A stretch of DNA of 64,000 bases from Streptococcus sp. SN-1 (GTDB taxonomy: Bacteria; Bacillota; Bacilli; Lactobacillales; Streptococcaceae), in assembly GCF_041154385.1 (NCBI RefSeq), contig NZ_AP028929.1, positions 1,364,001-1,428,000 of the forward strand, given 5' to 3'. Under the pieces are notes generated by a model. The model worked only from the letters and a program-made list of their open reading frames with translations. It was not told the origin of the DNA and made no database searches. Positions 1 to 9,461 of the stretch are shown here, one piece after another; the stretch's first letter is position 1, and each line of letters opens with the position of its first letter. The position numbers were made by a program, and so were the translations under genes.

Positions 1-217
1 TCATCCCACGGTTTACCAAGACCATGAGAGCTTGAATAACCTGACGAGCTTCCTCGCAGGCAGTCTCTTCGCCCAAAACCTGCACAATCTCCGTACGGGC
101 ATGAATCACCACATCAAGCTCTTCTTCCATCAAACGAAGATGGCGTTCATTGGAACCAAAAAGATGAAACAGGTCATCTGGATGACTCAGTTGAATGTCA
201 ATTGAATGTTCCTTCAA
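1..217 (-). CDS. phoH: PhoH family ATPase, N-terminal part (cut by window edge)
   Basis: Only about the first 72 residues lie in the window; the ATPase domain with the Walker motifs lies beyond position 1. The visible part is the acidic N-terminal segment typical of PhoH/YlaK proteins (SHPDDLFHLFGSNERHL, then a helix containing EEELDVVIHARTE). I chose the TTG at 215-217 because AGAGAGG lies eight bases upstream and no ATG is available. PhoH proteins are cytosolic P-loop ATPases linked to RNA metabolism, but their exact role in streptococci is unclear. It is the last gene of the minus-strand block with yozE and cvfB. The family call rests on the N-terminus only. Confidence 0.75.
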   Translation of the reverse strand, partial: MKEHSIDIQLSHPDDLFHLFGSNERHLRLMEEELDVVIHARTEIVQVLGEETACEEARQVIQALMVLVNRGM

Positions 218-301
218 ATAAAGAACCTCTCTAATCCTTTTATTTCTTTTTATTATAGCAAAGGGATGGAGAAATTACTAGCCCAAACCCAGTGAATCAT
301 G

Positions 302-517
302 CTAGTGTTCTAAGTATTCTTGCCAGATAGCGTCAAAGTCTCCTAGGTTAAAAGAGAAGCTGGCATGCTCCTCCAAAAAGCGACTCACCTCATCAAAATC
401 ATCTGTGTGTTTTGGAAAGGCTGATTCTTCAAATGCTAGGTCTGCCAAGATAGCCTTGGGAATGTTACTTTTAGGATTGCGCTCGGTCATGAGCCAAGTG
501 TAAAATGATTTTCTCAT
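302..517 (-). CDS. YozE-like SAM-fold small protein (UPF0346)
   Basis: A 71-residue acidic protein beginning [17 protein letters not shown] and ending in [10 protein letters not shown]. This matches the YozE/UPF0346 family, a helical sterile-alpha-motif-like fold of about 70 residues found across Firmicutes. No enzymatic motif is visible and the function of the family is not established. It lies eight bases downstream of cvfB and about 85 bases upstream of phoH, so it is probably co-transcribed with cvfB. Family assignment is confident; the function is unknown. Confidence 0.85.
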   Translation of the reverse strand: MRKSFYTWLMTERNPKSNIPKAILADLAFEESAFPKHTDDFDEVSRFLEEHASFSFNLGDFDAIWQEYLEH

Positions 518-525
518 ATATCTCC

Positions 526-1380
526 CTAGATCAACTCTGTCCCAAACTGGTCTTGTTTGATTTTACCAGCCTTCATCAAGCCACCGAGTGCTTTCTTGAA
601 CTGACCTTTAGAGATACCAAAGGTTGCCTTGATGTCGTCTGGAGATGACTTATCATTTAAGGTCATGAAACCACCATTGCTTTCCAAGTAGGTCAAAATC
701 ATCTGGGCATCATTTTCCAACATCTCAAAAGAACGTGGTTTGAGAGAGAGATTCAGAGTACGGTCCACTTCACGGAAGCCAATAACACGCGCATCTAAAA
801 CTTGCCCCAAACGTGGTTCTGCGTAACGCTCGCTAGGATGGATAAAACCAAGCATGTTATTTTCTGGCAGATAAACAAAAGTTCCTGACAACTTGAGACG
901 GTATACAATGGCTGGCCAGTTTTGGTTCTGCATGTTGTTGTAAGCAGGACGAGCCAGACGTTGGAAGTCTTCTTGATAAGCCAAGAGGCCCCAGATACGA
1001 TCTTTCTTGTCCACTTCAAGACGGATGTAGAGTTGGTCGCCTTTCTTAGGCCAGAGTTCCTTGAACTCAGGGAGAATATCGAGTGACACAACGATTTCCT
1101 TGTCAGGAAGGCCTGTATCCACAAAGACACCCAAGTCTTTACGAACTTCCGTTACAGTTCCCCAACCAAATTGGTCCTGAGTGGCAGTTACTTCTATGGT
1201 TGTCAGGCGCAGTTTTTGCTTCATATCCGCGTAGGCAAAACCTTTAACCGTGTCCCCTACTGTATGTTGACCTTCTTCCTTAGCAAGAGCATAGGTTTGA
1301 CCATCCTTTTGAACAAAGTAAAAACGGTCATTTTCATCGATGATCAGTCCAACGATAAAACTTGCAAGATTTGTATTCAT
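526..1380 (-). CDS. cvfB: S1 RNA-binding protein CvfB
   Basis: A 284-residue protein of the CvfB/YitL family: tandem S1-like RNA-binding domains through most of the length, then a C-terminal winged-helix domain ([22 protein letters not shown] region). CvfB proteins bind RNA and affect virulence-gene expression in Gram-positive cocci. The start at 1380 (MNTNLASF) follows AAGGAAAT at a suitable distance. An in-frame upstream ATG would run into the frr terminator hairpin and was not used. It lies downstream of frr behind that hairpin, so it may be partly read through from pyrH-frr. Confidence 0.9.
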   Translation of the reverse strand: MNTNLASFIVGLIIDENDRFYFVQKDGQTYALAKEEGQHTVGDTVKGFAYADMKQKLRLTTIEVTATQDQFGWGTVTEVRKDLGVFVDTGLPDKEIVVSLDILPEFKELWPKKGDQLYIRLEVDKKDRIWGLLAYQEDFQRLARPAYNNMQNQNWPAIVYRLKLSGTFVYLPENNMLGFIHPSERYAEPRLGQVLDARVIGFREVDRTLNLSLKPRSFEMLENDAQMILTYLESNGGFMTLNDKSSPDDIKATFGISKGQFKKALGGLMKAGKIKQDQFGTELI

Positions 1381-1397
1381 ATTTCCTTCTTTCGAAT

Positions 1398-1428
1398 AAA
1401 ACTCAGCCAGCAATGCCAACTGAGTTTT
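1398..1428 (-). terminator. Hairpin between frr and cvfB
   Basis: AAAACTCAG pairs with CTGAGTTTT around a loop of about 13 bases; on the minus strand TTTTATTC follows. It sits just after the frr stop codon and before the cvfB ribosome-binding site, so it is probably a partial terminator that lowers cvfB expression relative to frr. Confidence 0.65.
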
Positions 1429-1439
1429 TCTGTTTATTT

Positions 1440-1997
1440 TTAGACTTCCAAAAGTTCTTTCTCTTTGTTGGCAGTCATGTCGTCGATGTGTTTAACAGCA
1501 TCGTCTGTTACTTTTTGAATGTCTTTTTCAAGAGTCTTCAATTCGTCTTCAGTGATTTCTTTTGCTTTTTCTTGTTTCTTAGCTTCGTCCATAGCATCGC
1601 GACGGATATTACGAACAGCTACTTTAGCATTTTCGCCGACCTTCTTCACTTCTTTAGCAAGGTCACGACGAGTTTCTTCTGTAAGAGCAGGGATAACCAA
1701 GCGAATCACAGAACCGTCGTTAGCTGGTGTAATACCAAGATCAGAAGCGTTCAAGGCACGTTCGATGTCTTTCAATGAAGACTTGTCAAATGGTGTTACC
1801 AACAAAACACGTGCTTCTGGAATGGTGATTGAAGCGATTTGGTTAAGAGGAGTTTCTACTCCATAATATTCTACATGTACACGGTCAAGCAAGCTTGCAT
1901 TGGCACGACCGGCACGGATACCACCAAATTCACGAGCAAGTGATTGGTGAGACTGGGTCATTCTCTCTTTAGCTTTTTCAATAATTGCGTTAACCAT
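1440..1997 (-). CDS. frr: Ribosome recycling factor
   Basis: A 185-residue protein of the usual RRF length, with the three-helix-bundle signature at the N-terminus ([17 protein letters not shown]) and a lysine-rich C-terminal helix containing [15 protein letters not shown]. With EF-G it splits post-termination ribosomes. The start MVNAIIEK follows AAGGAATAAG. It lies eight bases downstream of pyrH, the usual bacterial pyrH-frr order, and is followed by a hairpin. Confidence 0.98.
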   Translation of the reverse strand: MVNAIIEKAKERMTQSHQSLAREFGGIRAGRANASLLDRVHVEYYGVETPLNQIASITIPEARVLLVTPFDKSSLKDIERALNASDLGITPANDGSVIRLVIPALTEETRRDLAKEVKKVGENAKVAVRNIRRDAMDEAKKQEKAKEITEDELKTLEKDIQKVTDDAVKHIDDMTANKEKELLEV

Positions 1998-2005
1998 AAT
2001 CTTTC

Positions 2006-2743
2006 TTATTCCTTTTCTTCGATATTATTTGAAACTGTTGTTCCGATATTTTCACCAAATACGACACGTTTGATGTTGCCTGGTTGGTTCATGTTGAAGA
2101 CAACCAAGTCAATGTCGTTGTCCATTGAGAGGGTTGAAGCAGTTGAGTCCATGATACGAAGACCTTTATTGATAACGTCACGGTGGGTCAATTCTTCAAA
2201 CTTAACAGCTGTCTTGTCCTTCTTAGGATCGGCATTGTAAACACCATCTACACCATTTTTAGCCATAAGGATAGCATCTGCTTCGATTTCAGCTGCACGA
2301 AGAGCCGCTGTGGTATCTGTTGAGAAGTAAGGTGAACCAATTCCGGCACCAAAGATAACGATACGGCCTTTTTCAAGGTGACGAAGGGCACGTCCACGGA
2401 CATAAGGCTCTGCCACTTGTTGCATGGCAATGGCAGTTTGCACACGCGTATCAACCCCAACTTGTTGCAATGAATCTGCCATCACAAGAGCATTCATAAC
2501 AGTCCCAAGCATTCCTGTATAATCTGCCTGAACTCGGTCCATTCCTGCTTCTGCTGCAGGTTCACCACGCCAGAGATTTCCTCCACCAATAACAAGGGCA
2601 ATTTCGATACCTAAGCTATGAACTTCTTGAATCTCTTTTGCGATTGTTTGAACTGTTTGGATATCAATCCCTACGCCACGTTCACCGGCAAGGGCTTCAC
2701 CTGATAACTTGATTAAAATACGTTTATACTTGGGATTCGCCAT
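2006..2743 (-). CDS. pyrH: UMP kinase
   Basis: A 245-residue amino-acid-kinase-fold enzyme that phosphorylates UMP to UDP in pyrimidine synthesis. Visible motifs are KLSGEALAG near the N-terminus (phosphate binding), GGGNLWRG, and the [11 protein letters not shown] segment typical of bacterial hexameric UMP kinases. The start at 2743 ([10 protein letters not shown]) was preferred over an ATG two codons upstream because it is better spaced from the GGAGAGTG ribosome-binding site. First gene of pyrH-frr-(cvfB). Confidence 0.97.
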   Translation of the reverse strand: MANPKYKRILIKLSGEALAGERGVGIDIQTVQTIAKEIQEVHSLGIEIALVIGGGNLWRGEPAAEAGMDRVQADYTGMLGTVMNALVMADSLQQVGVDTRVQTAIAMQQVAEPYVRGRALRHLEKGRIVIFGAGIGSPYFSTDTTAALRAAEIEADAILMAKNGVDGVYNADPKKDKTAVKFEELTHRDVINKGLRIMDSTASTLSMDNDIDLVVFNMNQPGNIKRVVFGENIGTTVSNNIEEKE

Positions 2744-2826
2744 TTTCACTCTCCTTCTTTTATCCTACCTATTTTATCACAATTTCTAAGATTTTTATAG
2801 TGTCATGAACAATTCTTTCAAAAAAA

Positions 2827-4161
2827 TTAGACAGTCAAAAATTTCTCTAAGTCAGTAAGAGCACGCTCTGCAATTTTTTCATAACGAGCCTTCTTATCAC
2901 GAATACGCTCACCTTCCAACTCCTTGATAATTCCAAAATTGACATTCATTGGTTGGAAATGTTTGCTGTCCGCATGGGTGATGTAATGAGCCAGACTGCC
3001 AATCGCTGTCGTCTCTGGGAAAATAGCTGGACTTTCTCCCTTGAAAAGACGAGCTGCATTAATTCCCGCAACTAATCCTGACGCTGCTGATTCAACATAG
3101 CCTTCCACACCCGTCATCTGACCAGCAAAGAAGAGATTTGGTTGTTTCTTAGAACGGTAAGTCTGCTCCAGAAGATTTGGTGAATCCATGTAAGAATTGC
3201 GGTGCATAACACCATAACGAACAAACTCCGCATTTTCAAGACCTGGAATCATTTGGAAGACGCGCTTTTGTTCTCCCCATTTGAGATGGGTTTGGAAACC
3301 GACGATATTGTATAGGCTACCAGCCGCATTGTCCTGACGAAGTTGAACCACAGCATAAGGTGTTTTGAATTCGCCATCACGAGGTCCAGTATAGTCGTCT
3401 GGATACTCCAAACCGACTGGTTTCATAGGACCATAAAGCATAGTTTTAATGCCACGTTTGGCCATAACTTCGATAGGCATACATCCTTCAAAGTACTTTT
3501 CTTTTTCGAAAGAATTAAGCGGAGCTTCTTCTGCATTGACCAAAGCTTCATGGAAATCCATAAATTCTTGCTTGGTCATTGGAGCATTTAGGTAGGCAGC
3601 TTCTCCCTTATCATAACGTGATTTGAGATAGACCTTGCTCATATCGATGGTGTTGACGTCGATAATAGGCGCTGCCGCGTCGTAGAAATAAAAACCATCA
3701 CCGTCATTAAGGGCATGAATCTTTTCAGCCAGAGCATCGCTGGTCAACGGACCAGTCGCAACAACTGTAATAACATCTGTTGGCAATTCTGTAATTTCAT
3801 CACGAACCACTTCAATCAAGGGATGGTTGGCAACTTTTTCGGTCACCATTTGGGAGAAACCATCACGGTCCACGGCAAGGGCTCCGCCTGCGGGAACACG
3901 TGTAGCTTCAGCAGATTCCAAGATAACAGAACCCAAGCGACGCATTTCTTCCTTGAGAAGCCCTACAGCGTTTGTCAAAGCATCCCCACGCAAGGAATTG
4001 GAACAAACCAATTCAGCAAAATTGTCTGTTTTGTGCTGAGGTGTCGACTTGACACCACGCATTTCATAAAGTTTAACTGGAATACCACGCTCTGCGATTT
4101 GATAGGCTGCTTCAGAACCTGCCAAACCAGCACCGATAACATTGATATAAGATTGAGACAC
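2827..4161 (-). CDS. trmFO: tRNA (uracil-54-C5)-methyltransferase, folate/FAD dependent
   Basis: A 444-residue flavoprotein that methylates U54 in the T-loop of tRNA, using methylene-tetrahydrofolate and FADH2. The N-terminus carries the FAD-binding Rossmann motif [12 protein letters not shown], followed by the conserved [11 protein letters not shown] segment; near the C-terminus [16 protein letters not shown] is characteristic of TrmFO (formerly Gid). I chose the GTG at 4161: AGAGG lies about ten bases upstream and the protein then begins at the FAD motif. The gene is preceded by a long, repeat-filled leader and has its own promoter. Confidence 0.96.
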   Translation of the reverse strand: MSQSYINVIGAGLAGSEAAYQIAERGIPVKLYEMRGVKSTPQHKTDNFAELVCSNSLRGDALTNAVGLLKEEMRRLGSVILESAEATRVPAGGALAVDRDGFSQMVTEKVANHPLIEVVRDEITELPTDVITVVATGPLTSDALAEKIHALNDGDGFYFYDAAAPIIDVNTIDMSKVYLKSRYDKGEAAYLNAPMTKQEFMDFHEALVNAEEAPLNSFEKEKYFEGCMPIEVMAKRGIKTMLYGPMKPVGLEYPDDYTGPRDGEFKTPYAVVQLRQDNAAGSLYNIVGFQTHLKWGEQKRVFQMIPGLENAEFVRYGVMHRNSYMDSPNLLEQTYRSKKQPNLFFAGQMTGVEGYVESAASGLVAGINAARLFKGESPAIFPETTAIGSLAHYITHADSKHFQPMNVNFGIIKELEGERIRDKKARYEKIAERALTDLEKFLTV

Positions 4162-4202
4162 GACACTAATACCTCTTTGGGAGTGTAAAGACAAGCTTCA
4201 CA

Positions 4203-4324
4203 TTGAAAAAGCCAACCGAACTTACTCGCTTTCGACTTTCTTGGCTCAGGCTGAAAAAGTCCACAGGACTTACTTCGCTTTCGAATTTCCTGGCTCAGGC
4301 TGAAAAAGTCCCCCGGACTTTTTC
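4203..4324 (-). repeat. Three tandem hairpin-plus-tail units in the trmFO leader
   Basis: On the minus strand three units of about 49 bases follow one another. Each starts with a short hairpin ending in CTTTTT (4302-4324 with a perfect stem, 4252-4272, and a weaker one at 4203-4223). The first two are followed by a conserved tail of the form AGCCTGAGCC..GAAA.TCGAAAGCGA.GTAAG. Each hairpin looks like a small intrinsic terminator, so transcription into trmFO has to pass them. A related unit lies behind rpmA at 17521-17580. Confidence 0.75.
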
Positions 4325-4356
4325 ACTCCCACAAATCTTTCTAATTTTTTCTTCTA

Positions 4357-4385
4357 CTAGTATAACAAAAAAAGGGAAGAAGGCA
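4357..4385 (-). promoter_or_regulatory. Promoter of trmFO
   Basis: On the minus strand TTGCCT and TATACT are separated by 17 bases. The -35 element lies inside the rsmI terminator hairpin. Transcription would start near 4350, giving a leader of about 190 bases that contains the three repeat units. Confidence 0.65.
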
Positions 4386-4395
4386 AACTTCCCTG
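4366..4395 (-). terminator. Terminator of the tmk-holB-yabA-rsmI operon
   Basis: GGGAAG pairs with CTTCCC across a short loop, with eight U residues following on the minus strand, directly behind the rsmI stop codon. Confidence 0.85.
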
Positions 4396-4396
4396 T

Positions 4397-5275
4397 TTAG
4401 TCATTTTCTTGATTTTCTTCCCAGTCGTGATAGGCAGCGTAGAGTTGACTCTTATTCCACTGGTAAATCTTAGCGACTTCCTTAATAGCTTGATTTTTCT
4501 TCATGCCTTGCTGGATGCGGGCTTGGATTTCTGAAAACAAGTCCTCCTCGTCCTTTTCTTCCATATCCTGACTGGCACCTTCAACGATGAGAAGGCATTC
4601 TCCCTTAAGTGGCGTTTCAGAGATGCTTTCCAGCAATTCAGAGATCTTTCCTCTTTGGTATTCCTCATAGATTTTAGTCAATTCCCTGACCAAGACGACC
4701 GAGCGATCACCGTAGACTTCTAGCATATTTTCCAACGTATCTGCCACACGATGGGGCGATTCATAGAAAATTTGTGTTTCAGGATAGTCTTTTTTCGAGT
4801 CGAAAAATTGCTTTTGCTGGCCTGATTTCCTGGGTAAAAAGCCGTAAAAGATATGTGGCTGTGGCGCTAAACCACTGGCAATCAAGGCAGAAATCCCTGC
4901 AGAGGCACCCGGAACTGTGACAACTGCAATCTCTTCCTCAATCGCCGACTTAACCAAATCATGACCAGGGTCTGAGATGCTAGGCAGACCCGCGTCGGAT
5001 ACCTGTGCAATGCTTTGTCCTGCTTTCAGGAAACCAATCAAATCAGGAATCTTTTCCTTAGCATTGTGCTCATGAAAACTGATCTGCTTGGTCGAAATGT
5101 CAAAATGCTTGAGCAAAAGCCCTGTATTGCGCGTGTCCTCAGCAGCAACCCAGTTCACTTCTTTCAAGGTCTGAATAGCTCGAAAGGTCATATCGTCTAG
5201 ATTGCCAATCGGCGTTGCCACTAGATACAGCTTGCCATAGGGAGACTGCCCCTTAAAACTTTTTTGGATCTGCAT
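4397..5275 (-). CDS. rsmI: 16S rRNA 2'-O-methyltransferase RsmI
   Basis: A 292-residue SAM-dependent methyltransferase that modifies the ribose of C1402 in 16S rRNA. The N-terminal tetrapyrrole-methylase-like domain shows the family signatures LVATPIGNLDDMT and SDAGLPSISDPG and the SPHR motif in the middle. The acidic C-terminal region ends in a helical domain (KEVAKIYQWNKSQLY). It starts two bases after the yabA stop codon and is the last gene of the tmk-holB-yabA-rsmI unit. Confidence 0.96.
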   Translation of the reverse strand: MQIQKSFKGQSPYGKLYLVATPIGNLDDMTFRAIQTLKEVNWVAAEDTRNTGLLLKHFDISTKQISFHEHNAKEKIPDLIGFLKAGQSIAQVSDAGLPSISDPGHDLVKSAIEEEIAVVTVPGASAGISALIASGLAPQPHIFYGFLPRKSGQQKQFFDSKKDYPETQIFYESPHRVADTLENMLEVYGDRSVVLVRELTKIYEEYQRGKISELLESISETPLKGECLLIVEGASQDMEEKDEEDLFSEIQARIQQGMKKNQAIKEVAKIYQWNKSQLYAAYHDWEENQEND

Positions 5276-5277
5276 GC

Positions 5278-5595
5278 TTACTCCCTGTATAACAACTCGT
5301 CACAGAACATACATTCCTCGTCCTGCTCTCGACGTTGTCCATAAAAATCATTACATACGTGAAAACCATCTTTATAAATTCGACGGACACTTTCACGAAC
5401 ATGCTTAGCCTTGACGGGAGCGTCTGCTTCCACCTCACCCAAGCGTTCTCGCAACTTACTATTTTCCAAACGAAGAGCTGTATTTTCCTCTACCAGGCTC
5501 TTTAGATTTTTCTTGATAGCTTCCACATCGGCCAAGGTTACCAATAACTGTTGGGAAAAATCATCCAGCGCGTCAAATAATTCTTTTTTGTCCAT
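5278..5595 (-). CDS. yabA: Replication initiation control protein YabA
   Basis: A 105-residue protein with an N-terminal coiled coil (about residues 1-60) and a C-terminal zinc cluster made by H79, C81, C95 and C98. YabA binds DnaA and the DnaN clamp and limits re-initiation of replication in Firmicutes. It lies between holB and rsmI as in other streptococci. Length and the metal ligands agree with the family. Confidence 0.95.
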   Translation of the reverse strand: MDKKELFDALDDFSQQLLVTLADVEAIKKNLKSLVEENTALRLENSKLRERLGEVEADAPVKAKHVRESVRRIYKDGFHVCNDFYGQRREQDEECMFCDELLYRE

Positions 5596-5634
5596 AAAAC
5601 AGCCCTTTCCTTTCTTTATCGTTCATTTTTGAGT

Positions 5635-6525
5635 TCATATTTCTTTCAAGACCAGATATTCCATGGCATTTTGAAAGCTGACATTAGCTTGCCACATTTT
5701 TCTAGCTTCTAGCAAATCTTGTAGAATCACTCTTACTCTTGCTTGTAGGATATCTTGCCCACAGAGGACTTCAAGAATCCGTAAAACCTGATCTTGTTTT
5801 TCCTTGTCATCTACTAAGTTCGCTAATTTAGCAACCTGTAGGTAACTTTCTTTTTTCTTAGCCACTAACCAAGTCAGCAGGCGTTCACTTTCATCGACCA
5901 AGGTCCAAAAACTTGCCTGATTGGCCAACTTTTCTGCTTCAGCTCGCGATTGACTAAACTGGGCTAAAAGAGTCGCTTTTTTCTTAACCAGTCCCATTTG
6001 TTCTAAGAGCAAGATGAGCTTTTCTTCTTGCTTTGTAAAGTGGAAAATCTGAGTCCGACTTCGAATTGTCGGTAACATCTTTTCCTCATCGCTAGTCAAG
6101 AAGAAAATGTAAACCTCACTCTGGGGTTCTTCGATGACCTTGAGCAGAGAATTGGCTGCGTTAGGATGCATTTTCTCAGCTTGCTCGATAATAAAGACCT
6201 GTTGCTGGCTTTCAATCCCTGCTTGAGAAAACTGTCCCACCAATTCCCGAATGCGTTCTGTCTTAATAACCTGATTGACTGGCTTAATCAAGGTGACATC
6301 GGGAAACTCTCCCTGTTCAATCAGCTTGCAGTTTCGGCATTTCTCACATGGTAAAACACCTACTTTATCTGTACAAAAGAGGCTCTTAGCTAAAAATTGC
6401 GCCATTTCCAAGCTTCCAAAGAAACCTGAAAAGAGATAGGCATGATTGAGCTGGTCTTGTTCTAAGATACGGACAAAACTGTCAAACTGGGCTGGTTGCC
6501 AAGCCTTTAGTTGATCTTGTTTCAT
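5635..6525 (-). CDS. holB: DNA polymerase III delta' subunit
   Basis: A 296-residue clamp-loader subunit. The N-terminal AAA+ domain has a degenerate P-loop ([10 protein letters not shown], no GKT), as expected for the non-hydrolysing delta' subunit. A zinc-binding CEKCRNC cluster follows, and then the SRC-like region LPTIRSRTQ. It overlaps tmk by four bases, so the two are translationally coupled. Works in the replisome to load the beta clamp. Confidence 0.95.
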   Translation of the reverse strand: MKQDQLKAWQPAQFDSFVRILEQDQLNHAYLFSGFFGSLEMAQFLAKSLFCTDKVGVLPCEKCRNCKLIEQGEFPDVTLIKPVNQVIKTERIRELVGQFSQAGIESQQQVFIIEQAEKMHPNAANSLLKVIEEPQSEVYIFFLTSDEEKMLPTIRSRTQIFHFTKQEEKLILLLEQMGLVKKKATLLAQFSQSRAEAEKLANQASFWTLVDESERLLTWLVAKKKESYLQVAKLANLVDDKEKQDQVLRILEVLCGQDILQARVRVILQDLLEARKMWQANVSFQNAMEYLVLKEI

Positions 6526-7160
6526 TTGACCAAGCCCATTCTGTCAAACAAGACAGCCTTGGTTGTTTCCACAACTTGCTCCAATGGAAGACTCGCATCA
6601 ATCTTGACAATGCGATTTCCTTCTTTGTCCAGAAGAGAAAGGTAACCTTGACGGACTTTTTTATGCAAGTCCAACCCTTCCAAGTCCAAACGATTGACCT
6701 CGCGGTCACTATTAGCAGCAATGCGAGCCAGTCCTTCTTCCACCTCGATGTCAAAATAGAGTGTCAAATCGGGTTTAAGGCCATCTGTCGCAAACCGATT
6801 GAGCCAATCAATGGCGTCAATATCCAAGCCACGACCAAATCCCTGATAGGCAACGGAACTATCGATGAAGCGGTCCATAATGACCAACTTGCCAGCTTCA
6901 AGTGCTGGAAGAACTTTTTCCACCAAGTGCTGTCTACGACTGGCGATATAGAGAAGGAGCTCTGTTTTAGGATCCATCTGAGTATGACTTGGGTCCAAAA
7001 TCACTTGACGAATCTTCTCCCCAATCAAGACTCCACCTGGCTCACGGGTCGTCAGCACCTCTACTCCTTTTTCCTCTAAAATTGGTAGCAGAGCCTCTAA
7101 AACACTTGTCTTGCCTGCTCCCTCTGGTCCCTCAAGAGAGACTAAAAATCCTTTTGACAT
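6522..7160 (-). CDS. tmk: Thymidylate kinase
   Basis: A 212-residue kinase converting dTMP to dTDP. The P-loop GPEGAGKT is at residues 11-18, followed by the TREPGG motif of the TMP-binding site and the [12 protein letters not shown] segment. Length is typical. First gene of the tmk-holB-yabA-rsmI operon; a TAGAAT-type -10 lies upstream near 7190. Confidence 0.97.
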   Translation of the reverse strand: MSKGFLVSLEGPEGAGKTSVLEALLPILEEKGVEVLTTREPGGVLIGEKIRQVILDPSHTQMDPKTELLLYIASRRQHLVEKVLPALEAGKLVIMDRFIDSSVAYQGFGRGLDIDAIDWLNRFATDGLKPDLTLYFDIEVEEGLARIAANSDREVNRLDLEGLDLHKKVRQGYLSLLDKEGNRIVKIDASLPLEQVVETTKAVLFDRMGLVK

Positions 7161-7240
7161 GTCTAACTCATTTCTTTTTTACTACTTCTATTCTATCAAA
7201 AAAATGGGGGTTTGTGACAATCTTTTTGTCTTCTCATTTC

Positions 7241-7354
7241 ATACTCAATGAAAATCAAAGAGCAAACTAGGAAGCTAGCCGCAGGTTGCTCAAAACACTG
7301 TTTTGAGGTTGTAGATGGAAGCTGACGTGGTTTGAAGAGATTTTCCAAGAGTAT
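7241..7354 (-). repeat. BOX element (copy 1)
   Basis: Begins ATACTCAATGAAAATCAAAG and ends in GAAGAGATTTTCCAAGAGTAT, the characteristic ends of the pneumococcal BOX repeat. It contains the boxA part GCTGACGTGGTTTGAAGAG and an internal AAAACACTGTTTTGAG palindrome. It lies between tmk and proC. boxC precedes boxA on the plus strand, so the element reads on the minus strand. Confidence 0.85.
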
Positions 7355-7365
7355 CAACCACCATA

Positions 7366-7390
7366 AAAGAGGCAGTCAAAGCCACCTCTT
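7366..7390 (-). terminator. Terminator of proBAC
   Basis: AAGAGGTGGC pairs with GCCTCTT around a short loop and is followed by TTTAT on the minus strand, directly behind the proC stop codon. Confidence 0.75.
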
Positions 7391-8186
7391 ATTTACCTAA
7401 TTCTTGTGTTCGTTTGTAGGCTTGACCAACTGCATCCATGACTGTTCCTCGAAAAGCATGCGCTTCTAGGCTCGCTACACCGGCGATAGTCGAACCTCCT
7501 GGGCTACAAACTTGGTCTTTCAAGACCCCAGGATGCTCTTGGCTTTCTAGGACCAATTTCCCAGCTCCTACCACAGTTTGAGCCGCCATTTTCAATGCCG
7601 TTTCTCGTGGCAATCCCGTCTGAACACCTGCATCTGCCAAGGCCTCAATAAAGAGATAGACAAAAGCCGGTCCACAGCCTGCAAGACCTGTCGCTGCGTC
7701 GATTAAGCCTTCTCCTAGTTCAACCAAGAGACCAGCCTTGGTTAAAAGCTGACAAAAGAGCTCACTGTCCTTAGCCCTGCAATTAGGAGACAAGGCATAG
7801 CTAATCACTCCTTGACCGATAGAAGCAGGAGTATTTGGCATCATACGAATAATTCGGTGTTGACTTGGGATAAGACTTGCTATTTTTTCTAAAGTCAATC
7901 CAGCTGCCATGGAAATCAAAAGAAGACTTTCTCTTTTTTCAAGGATAGACTGGTATTGAGCAAGCAATTCAGAAAACTGGGCTGGCTTTACTCCTAGAAA
8001 AATCACATCTGCTTCTGCAAAAATTTCTTCATTGCTGGAAGCCTGACCACCAAAGTTGGCGATGAAAGCATCCACCTTGGCTTGGCTACGATTGGCAAGA
8101 AGAAGGTCATCGCCCGTCTTGGCCTTCAAAACAGCCTTAGCCAAGCTAGCTCCCATATTCCCCAAACCGATAAATCCAATCTTCAT
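7389..8186 (-). CDS. proC: Pyrroline-5-carboxylate reductase
   Basis: A 265-residue enzyme for the last step of proline synthesis (pyrroline-5-carboxylate to proline with NADPH). The N-terminal Rossmann motif is GFIGLGNMG. The C-terminal half contains GCGPAFVYLFIEA and the signature CSPGGSTIAGVASLE. It follows proA after three bases and is the last gene of proB-proA-proC, so the whole glutamate-to-proline pathway is encoded in one unit. Confidence 0.97.
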   Translation of the reverse strand: MKIGFIGLGNMGASLAKAVLKAKTGDDLLLANRSQAKVDAFIANFGGQASSNEEIFAEADVIFLGVKPAQFSELLAQYQSILEKRESLLLISMAAGLTLEKIASLIPSQHRIIRMMPNTPASIGQGVISYALSPNCRAKDSELFCQLLTKAGLLVELGEGLIDAATGLAGCGPAFVYLFIEALADAGVQTGLPRETALKMAAQTVVGAGKLVLESQEHPGVLKDQVCSPGGSTIAGVASLEAHAFRGTVMDAVGQAYKRTQELGK

Positions 8187-8189
8187 CTC

Positions 8190-9452
8190 TTACTCCCTTA
8201 TCTGCCCATCACCAGCAACCACATACTTGTAACTGGTCAACTCTTTCAAGCCCATTGGACCACGCGCGTGCAATTTCTGAGTTGAAATCCCCATTTCACA
8301 ACCCAGACCAAATTGGCCACCATCGGTGAAACGAGTTGAGGCATTGACATAAACCGCTGCAGAGTCCACTTGATCTGTAAAGTAAGCTGCAGCTTCAGCA
8401 TTTTCCGTCACAATGGCATCCGAATGATGGGTACTGTGAGCCTCAATATGGGCAACAGCTTCTTCTAAACTGCTCACAACCTTAACAGCTAATACATAGT
8501 CTAAAAACTCGGTGTCGAAGTCTTGTGCTTCAGCTGCTTGGCCTGAAACAAACTGACTTGCTTTCTCATCTAAGCGGAATTGAATTGGTTCCAGACCAGA
8601 TTCTTTTCGATCTGCAACCAGCACTTGCTCCAAGCGAGGAAGGAAGCTTGCTGCCTTGTCTTCATGAACCAGCAGAACCTCCATGGCATTGCAGACAGAA
8701 GGACGACTTGTTTTGGCATTGTTGATGATAGACAGACCCTTGTCCTCATCTGCGTCCTTATCGACATAAACATGGACAATCCCAGTCCCTGTCTCAATGA
8801 CTGGTACAATAGCATTTTCAACCACTGCATTGATCAAACCAGCCCCTCCACGAGGAATAAGAAGGTCTAGATAGCCCTTGGCCTTCATCATGGCATAGCT
8901 ACTTTCACGGCTGGTATCTTCCACCAGTTGAATCACATCTGGGTGAATAGTAGTCGTCTCCAAACCCTTCTTCAAAGCTGTGACAATGGCATGGGCTGTT
9001 TGATAGGCATCCTTCCCACTACGAAGAACAACTGCATTTCCACTCTTGAGAGCCAGAGCAGCCGCATCAGACGTCACATTTGGACGACTTTCATAGATTA
9101 TACCGATAACGCCCATAGCCACACGTTTTTTGGTGATCACTAAGCCATTTTCAAGATGATTGGTTTCTAAAACTTCACCGATTGGATCTGGTAAAGCAAC
9201 CACTTCACGAATCCCAGTTGCCATCGCTTCTATACGTCCTGCATCCAAATAAAGACGATCCAGCATCACATCTGAGATTTTCCCCTTAGCCGCTTCCATA
9301 TCGAGGGCATTGGCCGCTAAAATCTCCTCAGTAGCTGCTAATAAATGATCAGCCATGGCTAGCAAGGCTTGATTTTTCACCTCTTCACTAGCTGTGTTGA
9401 TCGATTTTTTAACAGCCTGTACCTGTTCAAATTGTTCTTGTGTACTTACCAT
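8190..9452 (-). CDS. proA: Gamma-glutamyl phosphate reductase
   Basis: A 420-residue aldehyde-dehydrogenase-fold enzyme reducing glutamyl-5-phosphate to glutamate semialdehyde. The catalytic cysteine lies in [12 protein letters not shown]. Other family landmarks are [22 protein letters not shown], and the C-terminal [15 protein letters not shown]. Length is typical. It is nine bases downstream of proB. Confidence 0.98.
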   Translation of the reverse strand: MVSTQEQFEQVQAVKKSINTASEEVKNQALLAMADHLLAATEEILAANALDMEAAKGKISDVMLDRLYLDAGRIEAMATGIREVVALPDPIGEVLETNHLENGLVITKKRVAMGVIGIIYESRPNVTSDAAALALKSGNAVVLRSGKDAYQTAHAIVTALKKGLETTTIHPDVIQLVEDTSRESSYAMMKAKGYLDLLIPRGGAGLINAVVENAIVPVIETGTGIVHVYVDKDADEDKGLSIINNAKTSRPSVCNAMEVLLVHEDKAASFLPRLEQVLVADRKESGLEPIQFRLDEKASQFVSGQAAEAQDFDTEFLDYVLAVKVVSSLEEAVAHIEAHSTHHSDAIVTENAEAAAYFTDQVDSAAVYVNASTRFTDGGQFGLGCEMGISTQKLHARGPMGLKELTSYKYVVAGDGQIRE

Positions 9453-9461
9453 AGTTTACCT

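Noticed and set aside
3715..4188. 157-codon plus-strand frame opposite trmFO
   Set aside because: Low-complexity Cys/His/Phe-rich translation, no ribosome-binding site, lies fully antisense to a well-supported gene.
7241..7354. RUP element
   Set aside because: The CGTCAGCGTCGCC-type boxA core and ends fit BOX better than RUP.
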